A stretch of DNA of 64,000 nt from PWXP01 sp040772845. Its GTDB lineage: Bacteria; Planctomycetota; Planctomycetia; Pirellulales; Thermoguttaceae. The stretch covers positions 5,580,001-5,644,000 of the forward strand of contig JAXGXG010000001.1 in the NCBI GenBank assembly GCA_040772845.1. The letters are read 5' to 3'. Positions 35,386-44,714 of the stretch are shown piece by piece; positions within the stretch are counted from its first letter, which is position 1, and every line of letters starts with the position of its first letter. The position numbers and the translations under genes were made by a program. The notes below the pieces were generated by a model. It did no database searches and was not told the DNA's origin. It saw only the letters and a list, made by a program, of their open reading frames with translations.

Positions 35386-37905
35386 ATGTCTACGAATCGG
35401 CCGACTCCACCTGAACTGCTCGCGCCTGCAGGTAACTGGGATTGCGCCAGGGCGGCCGTGGCCAATGGGGCGGACGCGGTCTATTTCGGATTGGACGGTG
35501 CGTTCAATGCCCGTGCGCGGGCAGCCGGGTTCACGGTGGACCAACTGCCGGAGTTCCTTGCCTTCCTGCACCGATGTGGCGTGCGAGGCTATGTGACGCT
35601 TAACACGTTGGCGTTTTCTGATGAGTTGGAGCCCTTGGAAGCGATCGTTCGGCAGATCGCCGAGGCCGGGGCAGATGCGGTCCTGGTCCAGGACCTGGGA
35701 CTGCTCCGCATGATTCGGCAGATCGCTCCGACGCTGCCCATCCATGCTTCGACCCAAATGACGCTGACCAGCGCCGAGTGTATCCAGGTGGTCGAATCGT
35801 TGGGAATCGAACGAGTTGTACTTCCCCGCGAATTGTCCGTCCGTGAAATCGCGGCGATTCATGCCGAAACGTCGATTGCCCTGGAGACATTCGTTCACGG
35901 CGCGATCTGTGTCGCCTATAGTGGCCAGTGCCTGACAAGCGAATCGTTGGGCGGGCGGAGCGCGAATCGTGGACGCTGTGCCCAGGCATGTCGTCTGCCT
36001 TACCAATTGGTGTGCGACGGCCGGAACATCGACCTGGGCGATCGGAGGTACCTGCTGAGTCCGCAGGACCTGGCGGCTTATTCCCTGATTCCGGATCTGA
36101 TTGCCGCCGGCGTCAGTGCCGTGAAAATCGAAGGGCGGTTGAAGTCGCCCGAGTACGTGGCCAATATCACACGCCATTACCGGCAAGCGATTGATGCGGC
36201 TGTTGCCGGTCGGCAGGTAGATTTCACCGACCGGCAGATCGAAGAAATGGAGCTTTCTTTCTCGCGCGGGTTTTCTGTGGGGTGGTTGCGCGGCTGTGAC
36301 CACAAAACGCTTGTGCCAGCTCTGAGTTCGGCCAAGCGGGGTGTGCTGGTCGGAGAGGTGGTTGCGGTGCATCACGGTCGGGTGCAGACGAAGTTGTGCG
36401 GCCGGCTGAAGGCGGGGGACGGCGTGGTCTTTGAAGGCGACCGGGCCGCAGGCGAGGAGCAGGGAGGCCGAGTCTTCACCGTCCACCGGCAGAAGGAGCG
36501 GGTGACCGAGGAAGTCTCTCGTGGCACGGTGGAGCTGACATTTCAACGAGAGGCGATTGACTACAGCCGACTTCATCCCGGTCAGAAGATATGGAAGACC
36601 GACGATCCCGCGCTAACACGGCGTTTGCGGAAGACGTTTTCCGGCGATGTGCAGGGCAAGGACATGCCGGTGGAAATCACCGTTACGGTCGCCGTTGGAG
36701 AATCGTTGAAGTTGACAGCGTGCGTGGAAGGTTTGCCTGCGGTAACGCTGACGAGTGAAGCAGCACTTGCCGAGGCGGTCAAGCATCCGCTGACGTGTGA
36801 CGCCCTGAAAGAGCAGTTTGGCCGACTGGGCGGCTCGGGGTTTGTCCTTGCCAGGCTGACCGCCGCTATCGACCGACGGCCGATGGCGCCGTTGAGCGTG
36901 CTGGGAAAGCTGCGCAAGGAGCTTGTTGCGGCGTTGCAGCAGGCACGGGAGACGGCATCGCACACAGGACATGTGACGGCAGCCGAACCTGTGTTGCCGC
37001 ACATGCGTGGTGAAATCGCCCTCTCGGCCGCCAAGCCGGGCGAACCACAATTGGCTGTCCTATGCCGATCACTATACCAGGTTCGTACCGTCCTGGACGA
37101 AGGTATTTCAGCTCTGTACGTCGAGTTCCGCGATATTCACGAGTACGGCGAGGCCATTTTGCTTGCCCGGGCGGCCGGCGTGCAGGTGTTCCTGGCGACG
37201 CCCCGCATCCAGAAGCCGGGCGAAATGGGTGTTTTCGAGGCATTGGAGCGTTGCGAGGCCGATGGCATACTCACGAGAAACCTTGCCGGACTCGAGTTTT
37301 TTGTGAAACGGTCCGTGCGATGCATGGCCGACTTCTCGCTCAACGCGGCGAATGAGCTGACGGTCGATTATCTAAGCAGTCTGGGCGCGGAGCGGGTGAC
37401 GGCCTCGTATGATCTGAACTCGGAGCAGTTGCTGGAATTGGCGCATCATGCGCCTGCGGACAGGCTGGAGGTTGTTATCCATCAGCATATGCCCATGTTC
37501 CACATGGAGCATTGCGTCTTCTGCGCCGGACTGTCAGCAGGGGCAAACAAGTCGGATTGCGGTCGGCCGTGCAACCGTCACGAAGTTCGGCTTCGCGATC
37601 GGGTGGGCGTAGAGCATCCGCTACGGGCCGACATGGGCTGTCGCAACACTATCTATAATGGGACGGCACAGAGCGGCGCGGAGGTGGTCGGAGCCCTAAG
37701 GCAACTCGGCGTGCGGCATTTTCGCGTGGAGCTTCTGCACGACGATTCGCCGTCACGGCTTCGCCGATGTGTCGGCCTGTACCGAGACCTGCTGGCCGGT
37801 AGGGTGTCCGGGCGCGAGGTATGGACGGCCCTTCAGGCGGTCAACCGGGTGGGCGTCACACGCGGGACGCTGGAGCACCGGCGAGATCCGTTGGCCATCT
37901 TGTGA
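35386..37905 (+). CDS. U32 family peptidase / RlhA-like RNA hydroxylation protein
   Basis: 839 residues, the long type with an internal DUF3656 region and a C-terminal extension. The U32 opening is LLAPAGNWDCARAAVANGADAVYFGL. Cysteines for an Fe-S cluster occur in GQCLTSESLGGRSANRGRCAQACR and again later in CVFCAGLSAGANKSDCGRPC. Long U32 proteins include E. coli RlhA (YdcP), which hydroxylates C2501 of 23S rRNA, so that is the best guess. Others act in tRNA or ubiquinone hydroxylation. The peptidase label is historical. Co-transcribed with the radical SAM gene. Confidence 0.85.
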   Translation: MSTNRPTPPELLAPAGNWDCARAAVANGADAVYFGLDGAFNARARAAGFTVDQLPEFLAFLHRCGVRGYVTLNTLAFSDELEPLEAIVRQIAEAGADAVLVQDLGLLRMIRQIAPTLPIHASTQMTLTSAECIQVVESLGIERVVLPRELSVREIAAIHAETSIALETFVHGAICVAYSGQCLTSESLGGRSANRGRCAQACRLPYQLVCDGRNIDLGDRRYLLSPQDLAAYSLIPDLIAAGVSAVKIEGRLKSPEYVANITRHYRQAIDAAVAGRQVDFTDRQIEEMELSFSRGFSVGWLRGCDHKTLVPALSSAKRGVLVGEVVAVHHGRVQTKLCGRLKAGDGVVFEGDRAAGEEQGGRVFTVHRQKERVTEEVSRGTVELTFQREAIDYSRLHPGQKIWKTDDPALTRRLRKTFSGDVQGKDMPVEITVTVAVGESLKLTACVEGLPAVTLTSEAALAEAVKHPLTCDALKEQFGRLGGSGFVLARLTAAIDRRPMAPLSVLGKLRKELVAALQQARETASHTGHVTAAEPVLPHMRGEIALSAAKPGEPQLAVLCRSLYQVRTVLDEGISALYVEFRDIHEYGEAILLARAAGVQVFLATPRIQKPGEMGVFEALERCEADGILTRNLAGLEFFVKRSVRCMADFSLNAANELTVDYLSSLGAERVTASYDLNSEQLLELAHHAPADRLEVVIHQHMPMFHMEHCVFCAGLSAGANKSDCGRPCNRHEVRLRDRVGVEHPLRADMGCRNTIYNGTAQSGAEVVGALRQLGVRHFRVELLHDDSPSRLRRCVGLYRDLLAGRVSGREVWTALQAVNRVGVTRGTLEHRRDPLAIL

Positions 37906-37912
37906 GAGACGC

Positions 37913-38530
37913 ATGTCGGCTTTTCCTTGCAGGAAACTCGTTCTGGCGACCAGCAACCAACATAAGGTGCGGGAACTGACCGGCTTGCTGCATTCGCTCC
38001 GGATGCCGCTTGTCTCGCTGGCCGATTTTGCTTCCGTTCGCCCCGTGGCGGAGAATGGAACGACGTTGGCGGAAAACGCCCGGGGGAAGGCCACCGGCTA
38101 TGCCCGTTCGCTCGGCGAGTGGGTGCTGGCGGATGACACAGGTTTGGAAGTCGATATCCTGGGCGGGGCTCCCGGAGTGCGCTCGGCGCGATTTGCCGGC
38201 AAGAATGCGACCATGGCCGAGAACCGGGCGCGTCTGCTGGAGGAACTGGCCGGCGTTCCGCTGTCTGCCCGGACGGCGCGGTTCGTCTGCCATCTTGCCG
38301 TGGCCGATCCGGCCGGGAAGATTGTCGCCGACGCAATGGGGATGTGCCGCGGTCGTATCCAGTTGGAGGCAAGCGGTGGCGAGTTCGGGTTCGGCTACGA
38401 TACGCTGTTTGAGATTATCGAATACAGGCGCACCTTGGCGGAGCTTGGTTCGGCGGCCACCGCGATGATTGGGCACCGTGGGCGTGGAGTCCGAAGACTG
38501 CTCTGTGCGATGTCCGTTGGGGCGGATTGA
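37913..38530 (+). CDS. rdgB: XTP/dITP diphosphatase (RdgB/HAM1)
   Basis: 205 residues from ATG 37913, seven bases after the U32 stop. The family motifs are KLVLATSNQHKVRELTGLL at the N-terminus, LADDTGLEVDILGGAPGVRSARFAG in the middle (catalytic Asp/Asp), and FGFGYDTLFEI plus SHR-like IGHRGRGVR at the end. The enzyme removes deaminated purine nucleotides (ITP, dITP, XTP) from the pool. The usual SHRG motif reads GHRG here. Confidence 0.93.
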   Translation: MSAFPCRKLVLATSNQHKVRELTGLLHSLRMPLVSLADFASVRPVAENGTTLAENARGKATGYARSLGEWVLADDTGLEVDILGGAPGVRSARFAGKNATMAENRARLLEELAGVPLSARTARFVCHLAVADPAGKIVADAMGMCRGRIQLEASGGEFGFGYDTLFEIIEYRRTLAELGSAATAMIGHRGRGVRRLLCAMSVGAD

Positions 38531-38561
38531 GAGAAACGAGTCGCGTCGGCGCCACGGCGAG

Positions 38562-39809
38562 TCATTTCCGTTCGATGCGGTACAGGTGCGACTCCGTCCG
38601 CACAAACAATGCATTGTCGGCTACCGCCGGCGATGCCATCAATTGTTCGCCATCCAAGTGGTTGACCGCCAGCTTCTTGAATTCCCGACCGGGTTCGATG
38701 ACCGTGGCCACCGAATCGCGGGCGAAGAAGTAGATGCGACCGTCGGCATAGATCGGCGATGCCGAGAAATCGCCATCGATGCGTGCCTTCCAGACCTCGT
38801 CACCCGTCTTGGCCTCGATTGCATAGGCGACTCCACGATTGTTCACCAGGTAAAGCAGATCGCCGATCAGCAGGAACGACGGCTGGCTTGGCATGCCGCG
38901 GGGAATGGTCCATGCCACGTGCGTGTCGGTCACGTCGCCCAGGCCATCCGGACGCACGGCCCACAACTCCGGCCGATCGTAGTCGTTAACCATGAATACC
39001 AGACCGTGGCCGAACAGCGGGCGAGCCACCATCGACCAGCCATGGTAGCGCACTTTCCACAACTCCTTGCCCGTGCGCGGGTCGTAGCCCATCATGGCTT
39101 TCGACCCGGGGCTGATCAGTTGCGTTTGTCCGCCGCATCGAATCACCTGCGGCGTGCAGAAAGCCTTGCGGTGAGGGCCGACATAGGGACTGTAGTCCAC
39201 CGAGCGGTCGGTCTTCCAAGCGGTCTCGCCGGTGTGCTTGTCCAAGGCGACTACATACTGGACGTCACGTCCGTCGACGTGAAAGATCAGCAGATTCTCG
39301 AACAGAATCGGCGACGAACCCGGGCCTTCATGATGGTCGCAGTTCAGGTCGCGCCGGGTCCACAGCGTTCGTCCGGTTGCCGTATCGAGGCAGGCGGCGC
39401 CGTAGGTGCCGTAGTGTACGTAAACACGTCCCTCTTCGATGACCGACGTAGGAGAAGCGTAACTGTTCACAATCGAGATGGGTTCCGGATTGGCTGTGTC
39501 GAAGACCTTGACGTTGTGGACGATCTCGCCGGTCTCGCGATCGACACATACGGCGAACATCTCCCTGCCTTCGGGGGTTGCCGTCGTGAGCCAGATTTGC
39601 CGATGCCAAACCACAGGGGAAGACCAGCCGCGGCCGGGAATGGTCGTTTTCCACGCCACATTTTCGGTCTCGCTCCAAGTCACGGGCAACCCGCGGCAGT
39701 CCGAATGCCCGTCGCCCGTCGGACCGCGAAACTCGGGCCACGTCTCGCCTGCCCACGCGACGACCGACGCGATCGACAATACCCAACATCCCAATATGGC
39801 GCGTATCAT
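38562..39809 (-). CDS. secreted PQQ-like beta-propeller protein (BamB-like)
   Basis: 415 residues with a signal peptide (residues 1-20, ending VVAWA). The mature part begins TWPEFRGPTGDGHSDCRGLPVTW and continues with WKTTIPGRGWSSPVVW, the standard opening of planctomycete PQQ_2 propellers. Blade repeats of the A-x-D-x-x-TGxxxW type follow (DTATGRTLWTRR, DKHTGETAWKTD, EAKTGDEVWKAR). Such proteins are often annotated as BamB-like, but a role in outer-membrane assembly is unproven here. It is convergent with rdgB (31 bases). Confidence 0.85.
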   Translation of the reverse strand: MIRAILGCWVLSIASVVAWAGETWPEFRGPTGDGHSDCRGLPVTWSETENVAWKTTIPGRGWSSPVVWHRQIWLTTATPEGREMFAVCVDRETGEIVHNVKVFDTANPEPISIVNSYASPTSVIEEGRVYVHYGTYGAACLDTATGRTLWTRRDLNCDHHEGPGSSPILFENLLIFHVDGRDVQYVVALDKHTGETAWKTDRSVDYSPYVGPHRKAFCTPQVIRCGGQTQLISPGSKAMMGYDPRTGKELWKVRYHGWSMVARPLFGHGLVFMVNDYDRPELWAVRPDGLGDVTDTHVAWTIPRGMPSQPSFLLIGDLLYLVNNRGVAYAIEAKTGDEVWKARIDGDFSASPIYADGRIYFFARDSVATVIEPGREFKKLAVNHLDGEQLMASPAVADNALFVRTESHLYRIERK

Positions 39810-39966
39810 GGCGATTCTCTTCTCAGGTTAGATCCGGACATCCTGGCCAATCCTTCGGAAGTCTAACCTCCGGCGAGCCCAATTGCAAGCTACGGCAACC
39901 CCCTTGGCCCGCGGTAGCCGCCTTCAGGCGAACAGCCACGCAGATAACGTCATACGGCCGTCACAA

Positions 39967-41373
39967 CTACATGCGTCGGCGGAGGTTCGCCAAAACGAAC
40001 AGGCCTGCGGCCAGCAGTAACATGGAGCTTGGTTCGGGGATCGTCTTCAGGAGCGGATAGAAAAGGTTGACGGCATCGCGATCGCGCCACAGGCCGCTTT
40101 CCAGATCCAGGTAGACGTAGTCTTCCAGGTCATTGCCGCCCAATTGTCCGTCACTGGCCCAGTTGGTGTATTCCAAGGTCTCGCCGCTCGACCATTCCCA
40201 GGCGCCTTCGGTAAGCCGATCGTTCAGCCCGATCCACAGGCCGACATCCTCACCCAGCTCGGCGGCGAAGGTCGAGCGAATCCACTCGTTCTCGGCCGCG
40301 CTGCCGATATCCGCCAACTCCATGCCGAGTTGCTGAGCGATCGTCTGGGCATTCTCCCAAGTCATACGCGCGTTGATAATGCCATACCGATTCCCGGGAC
40401 CCGGAATCGAAAACCACTTGATGACGCCATCCGCCTCGACGATGGCCGGGAAATCACGGACCTTGCTGACATCGTTCCACGTATCATCGCTGGCATAGAT
40501 CATGATGGCGTCTTCAGTAATGCTGTTGGGCTCGGTAGGGCGCCAGTTCGTGTACGACGTGCCACTACCGGCTGCGCCCGGGCCGGCCGAAGCATCCCAA
40601 TAACCTCCGGCGCCTGAAGCCCAGACCCACATGTTGTCGTGTGGAGTGGGGTCGTGCATGCCGATGTACTTGTAGGGGCGTCCTCCGGTGTCGAGGTTGC
40701 TTTCGTCGTTGATCCAGGCATTCTCAGCCGCGTCGTTGACGGTAACGAGATGCCCGCCCCACCGTTGAGCCAGTGCTTCCGCATTGGTCCAGCTATTGCC
40801 GTGCACCGTATTGGCGATAACCGTATAGACTTGACCGTTTTCGGGATTGAGAACCCAAGCAGGCACTTCGGCGTCTCGTTCGACGACAGGTCGATAGTCG
40901 CGGTCGCCGGGAACATCGTTCCACTCACCCGTGCGCGGACTGGAAAGGTAAACCATTGTGTATGGCCCATCGCTGTTGGGCTCAGCCCCGTTCCAGTTCG
41001 TATACGAATCGCCCCCTGTTCCCTTGGTGAAACTGCCGCCTGCCCCGCTGCCTTCGGCCCATTGCCAGGGACCCGTTATGGGCGTGACTTGGTTCTTAAT
41101 GCCAATCCAAAGGAAGGGCGAAGTCACGCCTGGAAACGCAGAGGCATACAAGTCCATCACGTACTGCATTTCCACGCCGTCGTTGATGGTTACCAGGTGC
41201 GCTGCGGGCGACATTGCCGCAGCCGCCGTCTGGGCAGCTTCCCAGTGCTGTGGAGGGAGGAAGTCGTACTCGCGGTTTGTGTTCGGATTGTAAGTCCAGG
41301 CTGCTTCGGCCTTAAGCGCCCAACCCACGCAAAGCACGACGCAGCACAACGAGAATCGACCGGCTCCTAGCAT
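39967..41373 (-). CDS. PEP-CTERM protein with three C-type lectin domains
   Basis: 468 residues from ATG 41373, where a signal peptide begins (GRFSLCCVVLCVGWALKAEA). Three CLECT units follow. Unit 1 has AEPN and GEWNDV, unit 2 has TEPN and TWNDV, and unit 3 has LGLWIGLNDRLTEGAWEWSSGE and ends GLWRD. The EPN and WND motifs in units 1 and 2 are those that bind calcium and mannose-type sugars; unit 3 lacks EPN. It ends IPEPSSMLLLAAGLFVLANLRRRM, the exosortase signal. Likely a surface sugar-binding or adhesion protein. Confidence 0.88.
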   Translation of the reverse strand: MLGAGRFSLCCVVLCVGWALKAEAAWTYNPNTNREYDFLPPQHWEAAQTAAAAMSPAAHLVTINDGVEMQYVMDLYASAFPGVTSPFLWIGIKNQVTPITGPWQWAEGSGAGGSFTKGTGGDSYTNWNGAEPNSDGPYTMVYLSSPRTGEWNDVPGDRDYRPVVERDAEVPAWVLNPENGQVYTVIANTVHGNSWTNAEALAQRWGGHLVTVNDAAENAWINDESNLDTGGRPYKYIGMHDPTPHDNMWVWASGAGGYWDASAGPGAAGSGTSYTNWRPTEPNSITEDAIMIYASDDTWNDVSKVRDFPAIVEADGVIKWFSIPGPGNRYGIINARMTWENAQTIAQQLGMELADIGSAAENEWIRSTFAAELGEDVGLWIGLNDRLTEGAWEWSSGETLEYTNWASDGQLGGNDLEDYVYLDLESGLWRDRDAVNLFYPLLKTIPEPSSMLLLAAGLFVLANLRRRM

Positions 41374-41759
41374 CACGTCACCTGCTGAACTAATGCCAAG
41401 GCACCGCCTTCGAACCGCGCACGCGGCCTCCCCGAAGGACAGTTGAAACAACATTCTCCTACCAACAGAGTAGTCAATACATTGCCGCTGCACAAGTGCC
41501 TTTGTCCGCTCTCACACCGATCGGGCATCAATGGGACAGCCGCACCTCTCTCGCAGGGGGCGGCGCCCCTTGATGTTCGGCGACTTCGCGTCTATTACAT
41601 CGGTTCGATGCTCGCAAGGCATGGGCCCGACACATTGTCCATGTTACTGCTCTCACCATTCGAGGCTACCGGAAAACGGGGACTGGCGCCCGCATGTTGT
41701 GGCTCGCGTCTGATGCAAAACACCGGATTCAGGCTACCTACCCCCTTCCGGATAGACCT
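41374..41759. other. intergenic region between the RND pump and the lectin gene
   Basis: 386 bases holding the upstream region of the lectin gene and one copy of the intergenic repeat (41668-41753). A GC palindrome near 41559-41575 may help end transcription from the pump operon. No coding region supported. Confidence 0.5.
41668..41753 (-). repeat. intergenic repeat, copy A (inverted ends)
   Basis: About 86 bases bounded by CCGGAAAA and TTCCGGA. On the minus strand it shares the order AGGGGG, TGCATCA, CAACATGCGGGCGCCAGTCC and CGTTTTCCGG with the copy at 56794-56882, with a few mismatches in the last ~30 bases and looser agreement elsewhere. Both copies lie just after a gene end. Confidence 0.7.
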
Positions 41760-44714
41760 TTACTGTCCAGCCGGAGGCCGGGTTCCCAGCATTCGCGTGT
41801 AGACCAGGTAGAAGGCGGGGACGAGCACGAGCACCAGGAGGGTGGCGAACATCAGTCCGAACGCGAGGCTGGCGGCCATGGGCTGGAGCACGCGCGCCTG
41901 GAACGACGGCTCCAGAAGCAGGGGCAGCAGGCCGACCACCGTGGTAATGGAGGTGAGCATTACCGGCCGGAAACGCTGCCGTCCGGCATCGAGCAAAGCT
42001 TCCTTCACCGGCACGCCGTCACGCAAGCGATGATTGATGAAGTCGATCAGTACGATGGAGTCGTTCACCACCACGCCGGTCAGGGCGACCAGTCCGAACA
42101 GGCTCATCAGCGTCAGGTTGAAACCCATGATCACGTGCCCGAAGACGGCGCCGATCGCGCCGAATGGAATGATCGCCATGATGATGTTGGTTACTCCCAT
42201 GGCTTCGGCCGTCTTCTTCACGCGAACGTGGAATTCCCACTTCCCGGCGCGGGAATCGTCGGTAATGTCGTACACGCCCGGGTACGTGCTGAGTTTCTCC
42301 TTGGCCTCCTCGGCGGCCTTCTCCAGCGCGGCCATGTGCTGCGGAGTCGCAAGGAACTTGAACTCGATGGCCGCGCCGCCGGGGCCCATCTCGGCGCCGG
42401 CGAACGTCACTTCCTCCGCGCCGGGGAACTCGCCCGCTTCCTCGCGCCAGCGACGTACAAGCTCCATGCTGGTCGTGTTCGGCCGGTATTGAACATCGAC
42501 CAGTTCGACCGCAACGCCGCCTGCATGGCTGCCCACCGGCGGCTGCGTCGGCGCCAGTGTTCCCAGGGTATTTGCGTCGCCTACAGACCGGACCACGGTC
42601 TGAACAACCGGTTGGCCTTCGGCCGCGTACTGTTCGTTGATTCGCAGAATGGCCTGTTCGACGCGCCGGGTCGCCTTGTCGGTAATGCTCTCCGGCGTGC
42701 CGTCCGGATAGACAACCGTGGCCAGAATCAAGGGGACATCCATCTTCGCGAACGCCGTAAACGGCACGATGCCCCCCAGGTACACACCGGAGGAGACAAT
42801 CGCGATGGCCGCCGCCAGACTCAATACAATCCACGGGCAATCGAGCGAGAAACGCAGAACGGGCGTGTACACCCGCGCAATGATCCACTCAAGCCGTTTG
42901 GCGACCCAGTCGTTCAACCAGGCGAACAGATTGCGAAACCACCTTCCGAACAGACCTAGCGACGACCATACATACGGGAGCAGCGCCAGAACGAACAGGG
43001 CAATCACCAGCATGGAGGAATGCTCTGCGACTTGCGGGACCTTCTGGAGCATCGCGGGGAAGGAACCCACCCGTTCCTCTGCAAGCAATACGACCAGGGA
43101 TGCGGCAAGGAAGAAGGCGCACCAGACGGCGCCCACAATCGTCCACAACCGGACGCGGGTGCGGCCGGACGCTGCTCGGCGCAGTCGCCGGGCCCGTTTC
43201 TCGGCGTCGTGTTCCCCGCTATGGGCCAGGTGGCAAGGAAGGACAAAGGTGCTCTCCAGCAAGGAAATCAGCAACATGACAATAACGGCCAGCGGAATGA
43301 CGGCAATGAACTTGCCCATAATGCCAGGCACGAACAGCAACGGCATGAAGGCGATAATCGCCGTACTCACCGAAGCCAAGACCGACGGAAGGACCTCATA
43401 GGCCCCATCCACCGCGGCCGCCAGGTAACCCTTTCCTTGCTGCCGGTGCGAGTAGACGTTTTCGCCGATCACAATGGCGTCATCAACCAGAATCCCCAAC
43501 GCCATCAGGAACGCGAACATCGACAGCATGTTCAGCGTCTCGCCTGCGGCAAAAAGGATGCCGCATCCGCCGAGAATCGAGACCGGGATGCCCAGCGCCA
43601 CCCAGAACGCCAAGCGCAATTCCAGGAAGGCCGCCAGCACCACGAAGACAAGAATCAATCCTTGCAGCCCGTTGCGCCGCAGCAATTCCAGCCGGTCGCG
43701 CACGAGGACCGAAGAGTCGCCGAACACGACCAGCCGGTAGCCTTCGGGCACATCGTATCCGTCTGCCCCCTCCGGCTGCTGCGTCCGGGCCACGAAATCC
43801 TTGACGGCCGCAACGATAGCCAGCAGGTCCTCGTCGGCCGTCTTGCTGATTTGTACGACCATACCCGGCTTGCCGTTGACAAAGGTCGAAGACGTCGTAT
43901 CGACGAACTGGTCGCGCACCAGACCGAGATCGCCGACCGTCAGCACAACGCCGTCTTTTCGGGTAACCAGCGGAATCTTGGCAATCTCTTCTCCTACCAG
44001 ACCTTTGTTCTTGCCTCGCAGCAGCAATTCCTGCGACTCGGTGCGCATCACACCTGCCGGCACTTCGACGTTTTCCCGGCGAATGGCGTCGGCCACGCTC
44101 TGCAGGCTGAGACTGTATTTGCGCAGCGTATTCTCCGACATTTCCACATCGATCTGGAAGTCTTTGGCGGCGCCGATATCGGCCTGCGAAATGGCCGGAA
44201 GCAGCAGGACTTCATTACGTACCTGCTCCGCGACCGTGCGGAGCTTCAGCTCCGCTTCCGGCCCTTGCTGATCGGGGCCGACCACGGCCACCTTGATTGC
44301 GGGTTGCCGGAGCGTGATTTGCTTGATTTCGGGCTCTTCTGCGCGAAGTGGAGGGAAGCTGGGCAACCGGTCGACCTCGCTGCGCACTTCGTTGAGCACC
44401 TTCTGGACATCATCGACGTCCGCTTCGAGCTCCAGGATGACCGTGCCCACGCCTTCGGCGGCAATGGAAGTAAGTCGCTTGATATCCTGCAGGGGTTGGA
44501 CCGCTTCTTCCACGCGTTGGCAGATACTTTCTTCCACCTCTTCAGGACTAGCGCCCGGATACGGGACCGACACGAAGATGATTTCGAGCTCGAACTCGGG
44601 GAAGAACTCGCGGTGCATCTGATAGAGCGCAGCGCCGCCGACCAACATGACGGCGATCACAGCCGTATTCATGGCCGGCGTGTTCGAGATGGCCCAACGG
44701 ATGAGTGATTTCAT
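41760..44714 (-). CDS. RND-family efflux pump inner-membrane subunit (AcrB-like)
   Basis: 984 residues, a little shorter than the ~1040 of AcrB. Recognisable parts are the first helix, the FFPEFELEIIFVSVPYPGASPEEVEE porter start, the repeated porter/funnel segments, and GILVDDAIVIGENV with the paired Asp of the proton relay in the fourth helix. The C-terminal GVVVNDSIVLIDFIN segment is the matching repeat. It works with the periplasmic adaptor encoded directly upstream (four-base overlap ATGA) and would need an outer-membrane channel not seen here. Substrate unknown. The adaptor reading frame is interrupted by a stop. Confidence 0.93.
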   Translation of the reverse strand: MKSLIRWAISNTPAMNTAVIAVMLVGGAALYQMHREFFPEFELEIIFVSVPYPGASPEEVEESICQRVEEAVQPLQDIKRLTSIAAEGVGTVILELEADVDDVQKVLNEVRSEVDRLPSFPPLRAEEPEIKQITLRQPAIKVAVVGPDQQGPEAELKLRTVAEQVRNEVLLLPAISQADIGAAKDFQIDVEMSENTLRKYSLSLQSVADAIRRENVEVPAGVMRTESQELLLRGKNKGLVGEEIAKIPLVTRKDGVVLTVGDLGLVRDQFVDTTSSTFVNGKPGMVVQISKTADEDLLAIVAAVKDFVARTQQPEGADGYDVPEGYRLVVFGDSSVLVRDRLELLRRNGLQGLILVFVVLAAFLELRLAFWVALGIPVSILGGCGILFAAGETLNMLSMFAFLMALGILVDDAIVIGENVYSHRQQGKGYLAAAVDGAYEVLPSVLASVSTAIIAFMPLLFVPGIMGKFIAVIPLAVIVMLLISLLESTFVLPCHLAHSGEHDAEKRARRLRRAASGRTRVRLWTIVGAVWCAFFLAASLVVLLAEERVGSFPAMLQKVPQVAEHSSMLVIALFVLALLPYVWSSLGLFGRWFRNLFAWLNDWVAKRLEWIIARVYTPVLRFSLDCPWIVLSLAAAIAIVSSGVYLGGIVPFTAFAKMDVPLILATVVYPDGTPESITDKATRRVEQAILRINEQYAAEGQPVVQTVVRSVGDANTLGTLAPTQPPVGSHAGGVAVELVDVQYRPNTTSMELVRRWREEAGEFPGAEEVTFAGAEMGPGGAAIEFKFLATPQHMAALEKAAEEAKEKLSTYPGVYDITDDSRAGKWEFHVRVKKTAEAMGVTNIIMAIIPFGAIGAVFGHVIMGFNLTLMSLFGLVALTGVVVNDSIVLIDFINHRLRDGVPVKEALLDAGRQRFRPVMLTSITTVVGLLPLLLEPSFQARVLQPMAASLAFGLMFATLLVLVLVPAFYLVYTRMLGTRPPAGQ

